41,669 bases of DNA from Flavobacterium psychrophilum (GCA_022730285.1 DZCQ01000008.1:1-41669), one strand, 5' to 3'. Counted from the stretch's first letter, positions 9,223 to 18,084 are shown. The notes: generated by a model not told the origin, from the sequence alone. Program-made: numbers and translations.

Positions 9223-10119
9223 ATGCTTTCCATACTAATTCCAACTTATAATTACAATGCTTTTCCTTTGGTTGAAGAACTACATAATCAGGCTATTGAA
9301 ACTGGAATTGACTATGAAATTATCGTTTTAGATGATGGCTCAACCGATGAGATTTCTTTAGAAGAAAATTCAAAAATAAATACTCTAAAAAATTGTGGTT
9401 TTCAAAAAAACAAAGCTAATCTAGGTAGAGCAAAAAACCTAAATGAATTGGCTACAAAATCACAATACAAATGGTTATTGTTTATGGATTGTGATACATT
9501 TCCAAAAAACAAAAACTTTATAACTACTTATATACAACTAATTTCAGAAAACAAAAATATTGTTTTTGGAGGAATTGTCTATTCAAAAGGAAAACCTTCT
9601 CCTAATAAAATACTTCGCTGGAAATATGGTTCCTACAGAGAAGAAATTAACGTTTTAAAAAGAAAAAAAAAGCCTTATAAAACAACCTTAACTTCTAATT
9701 TTTTGATAAAAAAAGAGATATTTGATGGTGTTAAGTTTGAAAAACGAATTGAAGATTATGGCTATGAAGATTTAGTCTTTGTTCAAAGATTAAAATTGTT
9801 AAAACTAGCTATTTTTCATGTGGATAACCCTACGTATCATTTGAATTATGAAACTTCGTTAGTTTTTTTAGAAAAAACAAAAAAAGCCTTAAAAACATTA
9901 AACTTTATTGAAGACACTAAAATATTAGAAACTACCGATACTAAGATTCAAAAAAGTTATGAATATGTAGTAAAATTCAGATTACAAAAGGTACTTTTAT
10001 TTATATTTGAAAAATCTAAGAGAATTACCCAAGCAAATTTATTGTCTAAAAAACCGTTGCTTTTCCTTTTTGATTGGTACAAACTTGGATATTTTGCTAC
10101 TTTAAAATCAAAGAATTAA
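9223..10119 (+). CDS. Glycosyltransferase family 2 (GT-A fold)
   Basis: Predicted sugar transferase for a cell-surface glycan; 298 residues. The GT-A signatures are MLSILIPTYNYN at the start, the nucleotide-binding IVLDDGSTDE (about 34-43) and the metal-binding DCD within LLFMDCDTFP (about 87-96). A later EDYGYEDLVF supplies the family's acidic acceptor motif. I chose the ATG at 9223 over an immediately preceding TTG. TATATTTA about 22 bases upstream may be its -7 box. Its last 23 bases overlap the end of the next gene, which lies on the other strand. Donor and acceptor sugars cannot be predicted. Confidence 0.88.
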   Translation: MLSILIPTYNYNAFPLVEELHNQAIETGIDYEIIVLDDGSTDEISLEENSKINTLKNCGFQKNKANLGRAKNLNELATKSQYKWLLFMDCDTFPKNKNFITTYIQLISENKNIVFGGIVYSKGKPSPNKILRWKYGSYREEINVLKRKKKPYKTTLTSNFLIKKEIFDGVKFEKRIEDYGYEDLVFVQRLKLLKLAIFHVDNPTYHLNYETSLVFLEKTKKALKTLNFIEDTKILETTDTKIQKSYEYVVKFRLQKVLLFIFEKSKRITQANLLSKKPLLFLFDWYKLGYFATLKSKN

Positions 10120-11185
10120 AAAGTTCTTCCCATTTGTCCATTATTGTTACCAAATTATATTGCAAAACAACCTCTGTTGCAGTAGTTCCTATTTGTTTTC
10201 GGAGTTCAAAATTTTCTATTAATTCGGTCATTTTATTCACAAAATCTTGTTCATTTCCATCTTTGATAAGAAAACCATTTTTGGTATTAGATATAATACT
10301 TCTTGGTCCAATGGGACAATCGTAGGCTACAACAGGTATTCCAAAGGACATTGCTTCCACTAGCACTATGCCAAACCCTTCGCTTCTGGAGGTTAAAACA
10401 AAAATGGAAGCTTCTACATATTTTTCTTCGATGTTAATTATAGGTTTAAAAAAAGAAACGGAAGACTCTATATGTAGTTTCTTAGCTACTATTTTATGAG
10501 AATTTACTAAATCGCCATCACCATATATTTCTAAAGTCCAATTTGGATATTTTGCATTTATTTTTGCCCAAATAGATAGCATTCTATCAACTCCCTTTTC
10601 GTAAGAATGTCTGGAAACCATCATTACTTTTGAATTTTGTAACGAAGATTTTTGAGTAGAATGCAAATGAATAGGATTTGGAATTATCCTATAATTATTT
10701 GGGAAATTCCATTCTTCTTTGCTATTTTCCGATTCAAAAACAACATTTGAATAGCTATTTAACAAGAATTTACGCAGTTTTGCTCTTATTTTTCTAATCA
10801 AAAAACCATATTTATTGGAATTTTCATTCAAAACAGAACCATGAACCTCAAAAATAACTGGGATTTTAGTATGTAAAATATAATTTGTTAAAAACCCTTT
10901 CCAACCAAAATCGCAAACTACAAAGATAGATGTGTTATGATTTTCTGCAAAACTGTGTAGTTTTTGTTTATAATTTATAAAATATTCCCATGTATTTTTC
11001 CCTTTAGAGATATAATGTATTATAATTTTAGGATTAAAGTTATAAAAAATATCTTTTGAAGGTTCTTCTTGACAAACAACTTCTATTTCATAGTTTTTTT
11101 CGATAAGGTAATTCAATTTATAAGAAAGAATTCTGCCAATTCCTCCCGAATCTTTAATGCTAGAAACAATATATATAATCTTCAT
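10097..11185 (-). CDS. Glycosyltransferase family 4 (GT-B fold)
   Basis: Retaining GT-B glycosyltransferase of 362 residues. The N-terminal acceptor domain begins MKIIYIVSSIKDSGGIGRILS, and a linker strand SKVMMVSRHSYEKGVDRMLS opens the donor domain near residue 190. The donor-binding EX7E element is SEGFGIVLVEAMSFGIPVVA, followed by GPRSIISNTKNGFLI. The last 23 bases overlap the end of the plus-strand GT2 gene. It lies 23 bases downstream of another GT4 gene on the same strand, so the two are probably one transcription unit. It likely builds a capsule or O-antigen-type glycan; its linkage is unknown. Confidence 0.9.
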   Translation of the reverse strand: MKIIYIVSSIKDSGGIGRILSYKLNYLIEKNYEIEVVCQEEPSKDIFYNFNPKIIIHYISKGKNTWEYFINYKQKLHSFAENHNTSIFVVCDFGWKGFLTNYILHTKIPVIFEVHGSVLNENSNKYGFLIRKIRAKLRKFLLNSYSNVVFESENSKEEWNFPNNYRIIPNPIHLHSTQKSSLQNSKVMMVSRHSYEKGVDRMLSIWAKINAKYPNWTLEIYGDGDLVNSHKIVAKKLHIESSVSFFKPIINIEEKYVEASIFVLTSRSEGFGIVLVEAMSFGIPVVAYDCPIGPRSIISNTKNGFLIKDGNEQDFVNKMTELIENFELRKQIGTTATEVVLQYNLVTIMDKWEELFNSLILK

Positions 11186-11208
11186 AAATACGCATAACTA
11201 ATTTAAAA

Positions 11209-12303
11209 TCAAACATTTAAAAGTTTCAACCATTTATTTCCTATATTTTCTAATGAAAATTTTTCGACACTTTGCATTGAATTATCTTTACATATTTGAT
11301 ATAAACTTGGATTTTGAATAAAAATATTTAAAGAATTTGTTAGCTCATTAAAATTCTGATCTTCCACTAAAATTCCGTTTTCTAGGTGGTTGATAATTTC
11401 GGCTGGACCAGATTTGCAATTAAACGAAACCACTGGAGTTCCACATGCCAAAGATTCTAATAATACATTTGGCATACCTTCGTTTTTACTACTCAAAACA
11501 GTAAAAAAAGCATTTTTAAAATACTTGTAAACGTTATTTTGATAGCCTAATAAATGCACCTTTTCTAAAACGGAAAAATTAGTAGCAACAGAGTGCAATT
11601 TTTGCGTATCTCCATTTCCAATTATCACTAAATGTATCCCTTTTTCAGGAAGTTTGGATTGAGCATAACTTTTTATCAATTTATCTAGCTGTTTTATGTC
11701 ATTTTCATATTGCCCAACTGCGATTATATAACTATAATTTAAGCTAATAGGTTCTAATTTTAACAAATTAATATTCTTAAAATCTATTGGATTTTCTATA
11801 ACTACTACATTATTTAAATTATGCACTTCTTCAATTAGCATTTTTGTTTGCTCCGTAATTACAACATTTGCAATACAGTTGGAATACATTAATTTTGTAA
11901 TCCAATAGTTATCTGGTATATAATGATTTATCAAATAACTTCTTATGCTAAAAATAGTAGATTTAGGGTAAATATATCTTGCAATTATAAATTCTTGAAT
12001 AATTTTGGTTCTAAACCGAAAATCTATTACAAAGTCAAAATTATTAGTGTTAATACATTGCCTTAAAGCCTTTAATCTTACCCATTTATTATAAAAATTA
12101 TTGCTTTCATTTTTTAACAATCCTAAGTTATGCAATATTCCTGCATAATCATAATTTATCTGGTTAATTACCGTAATTATATGAACTTCTATGCCTTTAC
12201 TATCTAAAAATAAAGAAAGATTTGCCATTACTTTTTCGGCTCCACCTCCACTTAACCTATAACCTACAAGTGCTATTTTAAGTTTTTTATTAGGTTGTAT
12301 CAT
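11209..12303 (-). CDS. Glycosyltransferase family 4 (GT-B fold)
   Basis: GT-B glycosyltransferase of 364 residues. It starts MIQPNKKLKIALVGYRLSGG, with the glycine-rich GGGAEKVMANL loop typical of GT4 acceptor domains. The donor domain contains IAVGQYENDIKQLDKLI and the EX7E region NEGMPNVLLESLACGTPVVS, then SGPAEIINHLENGILV. The frame can be opened at an upstream ATG (12342), but a TATATTTG -7 box at 12331-12324 lies inside that extension, so I favour 12303. It is probably co-transcribed with the following GT4 gene. A divergent GT2 gene starts 47 bases away. Confidence 0.88.
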   Translation of the reverse strand: MIQPNKKLKIALVGYRLSGGGAEKVMANLSLFLDSKGIEVHIITVINQINYDYAGILHNLGLLKNESNNFYNKWVRLKALRQCINTNNFDFVIDFRFRTKIIQEFIIARYIYPKSTIFSIRSYLINHYIPDNYWITKLMYSNCIANVVITEQTKMLIEEVHNLNNVVVIENPIDFKNINLLKLEPISLNYSYIIAVGQYENDIKQLDKLIKSYAQSKLPEKGIHLVIIGNGDTQKLHSVATNFSVLEKVHLLGYQNNVYKYFKNAFFTVLSSKNEGMPNVLLESLACGTPVVSFNCKSGPAEIINHLENGILVEDQNFNELTNSLNIFIQNPSLYQICKDNSMQSVEKFSLENIGNKWLKLLNV

Positions 12304-12323
12304 AATACTTTTTGTAATTTGCA

Positions 12324-12356
12324 CAAATATATAATTCTCCAACTAAATATATGCAA
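12324..12356 (-). promoter_or_regulatory. Candidate promoter of the two GT4 genes
   Basis: On the minus strand TTG (12356-12354), a 22-base spacer and TATATTTG (12331-12324) fit the Bacteroidota promoter. It lies 20 bases before the ATG at 12303. Its TTG overlaps the first codons of the divergent GT2 gene. Confidence 0.4.
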
Positions 12357-13262
12357 AATTATCCATTAGTTACAATTATTTGTTTGTGTTACAACCATGA
12401 AAAATTTATTGTAGAAGCATTAGAATCCGTAAAAAAACAAGAATATCCAGCTATTCAGTTATTAATAGCAGATGATTGTAGTACGGATAATTCCAAAGAA
12501 GTTATAAAAAAATGGCTGGTACAAAACCCAGATGTTACTTTTGTTAGTAATAAAAAAAACATTGGTAACACAAAAACATTTAATAAAATGGTTACAATGG
12601 CAAAGGGAGAATATTTGATAGATCTTGCGGCAGATGACATTTTGCTTCCAAATAGTGTGCAACTTCAAGTGAAATGCTTTCAGGAAAGTAGCTATCCTAA
12701 TCTTGCAATTGTATATGGAAATTCGGAAATAATAACAGAAAATGGCAAACATTATTCCTACTGTTTTCCAGTTAATAATGACCTAAAAGTAACACAAAAG
12801 CAAGCCTCTGGAAACATTTATTCTAAAATTTTAGCTGGTGGAAATGTGTTATGCTCTATTTCGGCAATGATGAAAAAAGATATTTTTGATAAAAATTCTG
12901 GTTATGATGAAAATTTGTATTACGAAGATTTAGATTATTGGATTCGAATTGCTAGAAATTATAATTTTGATTTTATTGATGCCATTTTAGTACAAAAAAG
13001 ACAAACAACAAACTCTTTGGGAAATCAATTTTATCTACAAAATCCACTTTCTACAAAAATAAACAAAAGTGCTTATACAATTCTGAAAAAAGCATTTGCT
13101 TTAAATAATACAACGGAGGAACATAAAGCATTGTTAAAAAGAGTACATTTTCAGATAATTTTAAACTTTAAAAACAAAAATATATCTCTTCTTTACAAAT
13201 TACTTTTGTTAAAAATAAAAATATTTTTTAAAACCCATTTTCAGCAAATTTATTTTGGATAA
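12351..13262 (+). CDS. Glycosyltransferase family 2 (GT-A fold)
   Basis: Inverting-type GT2 glycosyltransferase of 303 residues. It opens YPLVTIICLCYNHEKFIVEA, has the nucleotide-binding LLIADDCSTDNSKEVI (about 39-54), GNTKTFNKM, then DLAADDILLP with the metal-binding acidic motif (about 93-102). YYEDLDYWIRIAR (about 192-204) is the late acidic motif of the family. The hydrophobic, lysine-rich tail (from about 270) is non-catalytic. Its 3' end overlaps the acyltransferase gene on the other strand by 35 bases. It probably adds one sugar to a surface polysaccharide; its specificity is unknown. Confidence 0.88.
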   Translation: MQNYPLVTIICLCYNHEKFIVEALESVKKQEYPAIQLLIADDCSTDNSKEVIKKWLVQNPDVTFVSNKKNIGNTKTFNKMVTMAKGEYLIDLAADDILLPNSVQLQVKCFQESSYPNLAIVYGNSEIITENGKHYSYCFPVNNDLKVTQKQASGNIYSKILAGGNVLCSISAMMKKDIFDKNSGYDENLYYEDLDYWIRIARNYNFDFIDAILVQKRQTTNSLGNQFYLQNPLSTKINKSAYTILKKAFALNNTTEEHKALLKRVHFQIILNFKNKNISLLYKLLLLKIKIFFKTHFQQIYFG

Positions 13263-14313
13263 AACGGTGAATAGGTTTTTCTAAAAACAGATACATTACA
13301 ATAGCAAGTACATTTAAAGTGAAAAACTGAAAAATGTAATTATCACTAATTTTATCTAAAATAACCACAAAAACACCAATGTGAATTAGGTAAAAGACAT
13401 AAGAACTTTTGCCTAAAATTTGAAATAGCTCACTTTTAAATATCTTAGAAATAGTTGTTTCTTCTTGCATTAAACCAATAAATAAAGGTACAATTCCAAA
13501 AAATGGAAGTAAGAGTGTATTGATTATTTTGCCAAAAATACCATCTGTACCATAACCACTTCCTTCTTTTAAAATTGAAAATATAAAAATGAAAAATAAA
13601 ATAAATGCTATTCCAAAATAAGTCATATTTTTAAAGCTATGGAATTTTTTAATGTAAATAGCTAAACCAATTCCTATAAAAAATTCTATACAACGTCCAA
13701 AAAAAGTATAATCTAGCATAAAATTAATAGAACTCATCAGTCCATAAAACGAGCTATTTTTAAAAACAAAAACAAGCAAAAATCCTGATAATAAAATTAC
13801 AATAGGAAGTATAATTAAAAAATATTTGCCTTTTTTGATAAGCATAAAAAAAAATGGTGCCAGTAAATAAAACATTTCTTCCACAGTAAGCGACCAACCT
13901 TGAGCAATACCAGTGAATTTAAAATTATCAAAAAAACCTTTAAGAAAAGTACAATTTAAAACATATAATTTAATACTTGCTAAAATATTTACTGGGTTTA
14001 TCATTACAGAAAATACAAATGTAAGGCTAGTAAGCAGAAAATACATTGGATAAATTCTAGAAAGTCGATTAATTATGTATTTTTTTATTGGAATATGTTT
14101 TAGATTGTAATATCTGTAAGTAATTAAAAATCCGCTAAGTACAAAAAAAATAGTAACTCCAATATGCATTTCCGAGAAAAAATTATGCAAACCAGCACCA
14201 AAAACAGCTATACTAATTGGATTGTTATGGTGAAAATAAACCATAAAAGCTGCAACAGCTCGTACTCCTGTTAATGCCGGAAAATAAGTTGTAGCTGTTT
14301 GTATTTGTTTCAT
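13228..14313 (-). CDS. Membrane O-acyltransferase, acyltransferase family 3 (OafA/YrhL type)
   Basis: Integral membrane acyltransferase of 361 residues with about ten hydrophobic segments. Members acetylate or otherwise acylate sugars of O-antigen, capsule or peptidoglycan. Signatures are FPALTGVRAVAAFMVYFHHN near the N-terminus, containing the catalytic-region histidine pair, then GVTIFFVLSGFLITYRY, the RLSRIYPMYFL motif and WSLTVEEMFYLLAPFF. The C-terminus ends FLEKPIHRFIQNKF, typical of the family. It sits at the edge of the glycan island, so decoration of that glycan is the likely role. It overlaps the GT2 gene tail to tail. Confidence 0.92.
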   Translation of the reverse strand: MKQIQTATTYFPALTGVRAVAAFMVYFHHNNPISIAVFGAGLHNFFSEMHIGVTIFFVLSGFLITYRYYNLKHIPIKKYIINRLSRIYPMYFLLTSLTFVFSVMINPVNILASIKLYVLNCTFLKGFFDNFKFTGIAQGWSLTVEEMFYLLAPFFFMLIKKGKYFLIILPIVILLSGFLLVFVFKNSSFYGLMSSINFMLDYTFFGRCIEFFIGIGLAIYIKKFHSFKNMTYFGIAFILFFIFIFSILKEGSGYGTDGIFGKIINTLLLPFFGIVPLFIGLMQEETTISKIFKSELFQILGKSSYVFYLIHIGVFVVILDKISDNYIFQFFTLNVLAIVMYLFLEKPIHRFIQNKFAENGF

Positions 14314-14366
14314 GAACCATTTTATCTTATAAAATTACCAAAAAGCTATCTTAAAAAAACTACAAT

Positions 14367-15080
14367 TTATTCTTCTTTTCGTCTCTCTGCAAGATAATCA
14401 TTTAACTTCCTGCCATATTTAGATTTGGCAACCTTTGGCGACATCGATTTTTGAATAGTGTCTAGAAACTTAATATTAATATCATAAATATCTGTAAGAG
14501 CAACGTAAGGAGCAATTTCATAATTTGCATTGGTCAAAGCAAAATTAGCAGCATACATGTATTTTCGTTTTAATAGAGCATCATTTTTTTTGACAGTAGC
14601 ATCTGAAGCCGCATTTTTGCCTTTTAAAGCTAAAATTTCTTCTTTTAAAAGCTCTAGTTGTTGCTCGTTAAACTTAGAAATAATATCATGATATTGCTCG
14701 TATAATTCTTGATTTTTAGAACCCGTAATTTTTGCTTTTGCTAAGAAGAAATCTAAATCTGTGGTTATAGTCATTTTTCCAGGTTCTGCAAAAAACAACA
14801 ACCTGTTGTCCTGAGAGTTAGAAACTCCTCTGTCTAAATACAAGTACAACATTTCTGGACTTGTTAATTTAAAAGTTGTTTTAAAATTAGAATCTCCGTT
14901 AATTACAACGGTATCTAAGTTCATAATAACCTTTTCCTCTACTTTTTGAATATAAATTTTACCTTTTTTAAGACCTTTAATAGTTCCAGATAGTTCTACG
15001 GTATTTTTATCTAATTTTTCTTTGTTACAAGATGTCAAAATTAGTAGAAAAGTTAGTACGAAAATAGATATTTTGTTCAT
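14367..15080 (-). CDS. DUF4369 domain lipoprotein
   Basis: Predicted lipoprotein of 237 residues. The signal sequence ends in LILTSC, a clear lipobox with C19 as the lipidation site. Residues 27-120 match the DUF4369 domain found at the N-terminus of many Bacteroidota thioredoxin-like proteins: VELSGTIKGLKKGKIYIQKV, LDTVVINGDSNFKTTF and LLFFAEPGKMTITTD. Here no thioredoxin CxxC domain follows; the rest is a charged helical region rich in Glu and Lys (about 125-237). The function is unknown; a periplasmic role linked to stress or disulfide proteins would only be inference. It is 53 bases upstream of the acyltransferase gene. Confidence 0.82.
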   Translation of the reverse strand: MNKISIFVLTFLLILTSCNKEKLDKNTVELSGTIKGLKKGKIYIQKVEEKVIMNLDTVVINGDSNFKTTFKLTSPEMLYLYLDRGVSNSQDNRLLFFAEPGKMTITTDLDFFLAKAKITGSKNQELYEQYHDIISKFNEQQLELLKEEILALKGKNAASDATVKKNDALLKRKYMYAANFALTNANYEIAPYVALTDIYDINIKFLDTIQKSMSPKVAKSKYGRKLNDYLAERRKEE

Positions 15081-15188
15081 GGCAAATTACAAGTTAATAA
15101 AAAACTACATTTTTAGTTTGGGGTGCAAAATAACAAAAAACATTTAGAAGTATGGTATTCTCCACTTATATTTTTCTTAAAAAAATAA

Positions 15189-15644
15189 TTATTTATAGCA
15201 TTCTATTTGTCTTTTTGCCTCTCCAACTACAAAAGCTACAGAATTTGCAATGTTAAAACTACGAATTAAGTTAGACATTGGAATGGTTAAATGATTTTCA
15301 AACTTTTCTAAAACAGCAGCAGAAAGCCCTACACTCTCTTTTCCAAAAACAAGCCAATCTTCTTCTTTAAATTCGTTCTGATAAATAGATTTTTCAGCAT
15401 GAGAACTCATCAAAAAAACCCTAGATTTATCAGGAATATTAGCAATCCATTGGCCTAAATTTTCATATTCGGCAACCTCGAGATATTTCCAATAATCTAA
15501 TCCTGAACGCTTTAAGTTTTTATCATTTATTACAAACCCAAATGGATGAATCAAGTGCAAACGACTTTCTGTGCCAACACACAAACGACCTATATTTCCT
15601 GTATTATTAGGAATTTCTGGCTCTACTAAAACAATGTTTAACAT
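15189..15644 (-). CDS. trmL: tRNA (cytidine(34)-2'-O)-methyltransferase TrmL
   Basis: SPOUT methyltransferase that methylates the wobble ribose of certain leucine tRNAs. The 151 residues match TrmL, which lacks the extra N-terminal domain of other SpoU proteins. Visible motifs are VEPEIPNNTGNIGRLC at residues 7-22 (motif 1), HPFGFVINDKNLKRSGLDYW, LVFGKESVGLS (motif 2) and NLIRSFNIANSVAFVVGEAK (motif 3 with the SAM-binding knot). It starts 5 bases after the neighbouring pseudouridine synthase gene ends, so the two RNA-modification genes are probably co-transcribed. Confidence 0.95.
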   Translation of the reverse strand: MLNIVLVEPEIPNNTGNIGRLCVGTESRLHLIHPFGFVINDKNLKRSGLDYWKYLEVAEYENLGQWIANIPDKSRVFLMSSHAEKSIYQNEFKEEDWLVFGKESVGLSAAVLEKFENHLTIPMSNLIRSFNIANSVAFVVGEAKRQIECYK

Positions 15645-15649
15645 TTTTA

Positions 15650-16222
15650 TTAGGTATTTATTTGAAAATTTAGAACTTCTAAGACCCCTCCAGCTTGCAA
15701 ATTGTTTAAGAATACATTTCCAACACGAACTCTTACTAATCGTAATGTAGGAAAGCCCACAGCAGCAGTCATTTTTCGTACTTGTCTAAATTTCCCTTCA
15801 TTTAAAGTAATCGAAATCCAAGAGGTTGGTCCATGACGTGCATCTCTTATTTTCTTCCCACGCTCTCCAAATTTTGGATTTTCTAACAGAATGGAGGCTT
15901 TGCAATGTTTCGTTACATATTTTTTTCCATTAAAGCCTATTTCCACTCCCATTTTAAGTTTTTCAATAGCTTCGGGATTAATAGCACCATCTACCTGCAC
16001 ATAATATTCTTTTTCTACTTTTTTACTTCGAACCATTTCACTCATCATACCATCTGTAGTTAACAAAAGTAAGCCTTCCGAATCTTCATCTAATCTTCCT
16101 ATTGCCATGATTCCATCTGGAAAATTATACAATTCTCCCAACAACTTTTTATTGCGTTTTAATTCATATTTAAACTGCGATAAATAACCGTATGGCTTGT
16201 GAATAATGAAATGATGATGCAT
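15650..16222 (-). CDS. 23S rRNA pseudouridine synthase, RsuA/RluE family
   Basis: Pseudouridine synthase of 190 residues without an S4 domain, like E. coli RluE, which modifies U2457 of 23S rRNA. It starts MHHHFIIHKPYGYLSQF. The catalytic aspartate D45 lies in GRLDEDSEGLLLLT. KEYYVQVDG and the C-terminal LNEGKFRQVRKMTAAVGFPT with LVRVRVG are the remaining family motifs. The frame extends 11 codons upstream to a TTG, but that extension contains a perfect -7 box TATTTTTG, so the ATG at 16222 is the likely start. The exact target uridine is inferred from the family. Confidence 0.9.
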   Translation of the reverse strand: MHHHFIIHKPYGYLSQFKYELKRNKKLLGELYNFPDGIMAIGRLDEDSEGLLLLTTDGMMSEMVRSKKVEKEYYVQVDGAINPEAIEKLKMGVEIGFNGKKYVTKHCKASILLENPKFGERGKKIRDARHGPTSWISITLNEGKFRQVRKMTAAVGFPTLRLVRVRVGNVFLNNLQAGGVLEVLNFQINT

Positions 16223-16237
16223 AGACAGATATTTTAG

Positions 16238-16245
16238 CAAAAATA
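16238..16245 (-). promoter_or_regulatory. -7 promoter element of the rluE-like gene
   Basis: TATTTTTG on the minus strand matches TAnnTTTG exactly and lies 15 bases before the ATG at 16222. No good TTG box is seen at the right distance. It supports the short start for this gene. Confidence 0.45.
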
Positions 16246-16304
16246 CATTTTTCAAATAGTAAATTAGAATTTAATGCTTATTTTTACAAAAAAAATATAC
16301 TGCG

Positions 16305-17699
16305 ATGTCTGTTTTGTTATTATCTATTTTAATCACCTTTTTTGTAGCTTTATCGATTGGTTTTTTTGTTGGGAAACTACTTTCCGCTACCAAATCAGAA
16401 TCTGAAAAAGCAAAACTAGAAGAAAAAGCAAATGGCTTGGTAATGCAAATAAATCAAGTAAAAGCACAATTAGAAAGCGAAAAAAAACACTTTGAAAAAC
16501 AACTAGAAATTTCTATTGCAGAAAAAGAAAACATTCGTGCCGAAAAAGATACGCTGGCTATCTTACTCTCTAAAAAAGAAACCGATTTTGAAAATCTTTG
16601 GGAACGAAATAAAGAGCAAAAACAAGAAGTAGAACAACTTCAAGAAAAGTTTAGCAAAGAATTTGAGAATTTAGCTAACAAAATTTTAGAAGAAAAAACC
16701 AACAAATTTACCGAACAAAACAAAGAGAATTTAAAAAATATTCTGTCGCCATTACAAGATAAAATTCAGCTTTTTGAAAAAAAAGTAGAAGATACTCACA
16801 AAGAAAGCATCGACTATCATGCAGCTTTACGCCAACAAATAATAGGCTTGAGCAAGATGAACGAACAAATGAGCAAAGAAACCTTAAACCTAACAAAAGC
16901 ATTAAAAGGAGATAGTAAAATGCAAGGAAACTGGGGCGAATTAGTTTTAGAACGTGTTTTAGAAAAATCTGGTTTAGAAAAAAATAGAGAATATTTTGTA
17001 CAACAAAGTTTTGTAACCGAAGACGGAAATCGGGTTTTTCCAGACGTAATTATCAATTTGCCAGACGGCAAGAAAATGGTTGTTGATTCTAAAGTTACGC
17101 TAACTGCTTACGAACGTTACATCAATGAAGAGGATGACAATTTAAAAACTCAATATTTAAAAGAACACGTAATTTCTATAAATCGACATGTGGAACAGTT
17201 GGGTAACAAGAATTATCAGGATTTGTATCAAATGGAAAGTCCTGATTTTGTATTGCTTTTTATCCCCATCGAATCGGCATTTGCAATTGCTTTGAACGAA
17301 GACACAACATTGTACAACAAAGCTTTTGAAAAGAATATTGTAATTGTTACACCATCAACCCTTTTAGCTACTTTACGAACCATAGATAGTATGTGGACAA
17401 ATCAAAAACAACAAGAAAATGCTTTAGAAATAGCACGCCAAGCGGGAGCTTTGTACGATAAATTTGAAGGATTTGTACAAGATTTAGTAAAAATTGGCAA
17501 AAAAATGGACGAAGCAAAAGTAGAATATCAAGGAGCCATGAACAAACTTGTTGATGGAAAAGGAAACCTGATTACTAGTGCTGAAAAATTAAAAAAAATG
17601 GGAGCAAAAGCAAAAAAATCTTTACCTGAAAATATTATAAATAGAGCCAAAGTTCCAGAAGATTCGGATACCATAGACGAAAACTTACAATTAAATTAA
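16305..17699 (+). CDS. rmuC: RmuC family DNA recombination protein
   Basis: Predicted membrane-anchored nuclease-fold protein that limits rearrangements at inverted repeats in E. coli. It has 464 residues. Residues 3-27 form an N-terminal membrane anchor, and about 30-200 is a long coiled coil rich in Glu, Lys and Gln. The RmuC domain follows: DSKMQGNWGELVLERVLEKS (about 203-222), FPDVIINLPDGKKMVVDSKV with the nuclease-like D...DSK arrangement, then FVLLFIPIESAFAIAL and IVTPSTLLATLRTID. TATTTTTA at 16279-16286 may be its -7 box. It leads a four-gene plus-strand run ending in uvrA. Confidence 0.93.
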   Translation: MSVLLLSILITFFVALSIGFFVGKLLSATKSESEKAKLEEKANGLVMQINQVKAQLESEKKHFEKQLEISIAEKENIRAEKDTLAILLSKKETDFENLWERNKEQKQEVEQLQEKFSKEFENLANKILEEKTNKFTEQNKENLKNILSPLQDKIQLFEKKVEDTHKESIDYHAALRQQIIGLSKMNEQMSKETLNLTKALKGDSKMQGNWGELVLERVLEKSGLEKNREYFVQQSFVTEDGNRVFPDVIINLPDGKKMVVDSKVTLTAYERYINEEDDNLKTQYLKEHVISINRHVEQLGNKNYQDLYQMESPDFVLLFIPIESAFAIALNEDTTLYNKAFEKNIVIVTPSTLLATLRTIDSMWTNQKQQENALEIARQAGALYDKFEGFVQDLVKIGKKMDEAKVEYQGAMNKLVDGKGNLITSAEKLKKMGAKAKKSLPENIINRAKVPEDSDTIDENLQLN

Positions 17700-17711
17700 A
17701 AACCATAAATT

Positions 17712-18080
17712 ATGTTACGAAAAATCATCTTATTTTTTACATTAGCAATCGTTTTAATAAGTGCAGCTTACTTCTCGTTTGTATATTATGCCTCCTACAG
17801 CGAAGGTGTTAGGTCTGGAGAATTAATAAAGTTTAGCAGCAAAGGATATATATTTAAAACCTACGAAGGAGAAATTAGCCAAGGAATTTCTGGTGCCCAA
17901 ATTTTTAAATTTTCGGTTTTGAGTAGCGATGCAAAAGTAGTAGAAAGCCTAAAAGAACTGCAAGGACAGTATGTAAAGGTAAATTATGTAGAACGTTACC
18001 GAACTTTTCCTTGGTGGGGAGATACTAATTATTTTATAACGCAAGTACAAAAAGACAAATCTCCGTTTAGAATAAAGTAA
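17712..18080 (+). CDS. Small membrane-anchored conserved protein of unknown function
   Basis: A 122-residue protein. Residues 5-27 are a hydrophobic anchor or uncleaved signal. The rest is a small beta-rich domain with YASYSEGVRSGELIKFSSKG (about 26-45), YIFKTYEGEI and a C-terminal FPWWGDTNYFITQV. I do not recognise a catalytic motif. From memory, similar short flavobacterial proteins are sometimes labelled 6-phosphogluconate dehydrogenase in databases; nothing here supports that, as there is no Rossmann GxGxxG motif and the protein is far too short. It starts 12 bases after rmuC and ends 4 bases before the thioesterase gene, so it is likely in that operon. Confidence 0.8.
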   Translation: MLRKIILFFTLAIVLISAAYFSFVYYASYSEGVRSGELIKFSSKGYIFKTYEGEISQGISGAQIFKFSVLSSDAKVVESLKELQGQYVKVNYVERYRTFPWWGDTNYFITQVQKDKSPFRIK

Positions 18081-18084
18081 TTGT

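Noticed and set aside
17712..18080. 6-phosphogluconate dehydrogenase
   Set aside because: The protein has 122 residues and no dinucleotide-binding motif; such a label would be an annotation error.
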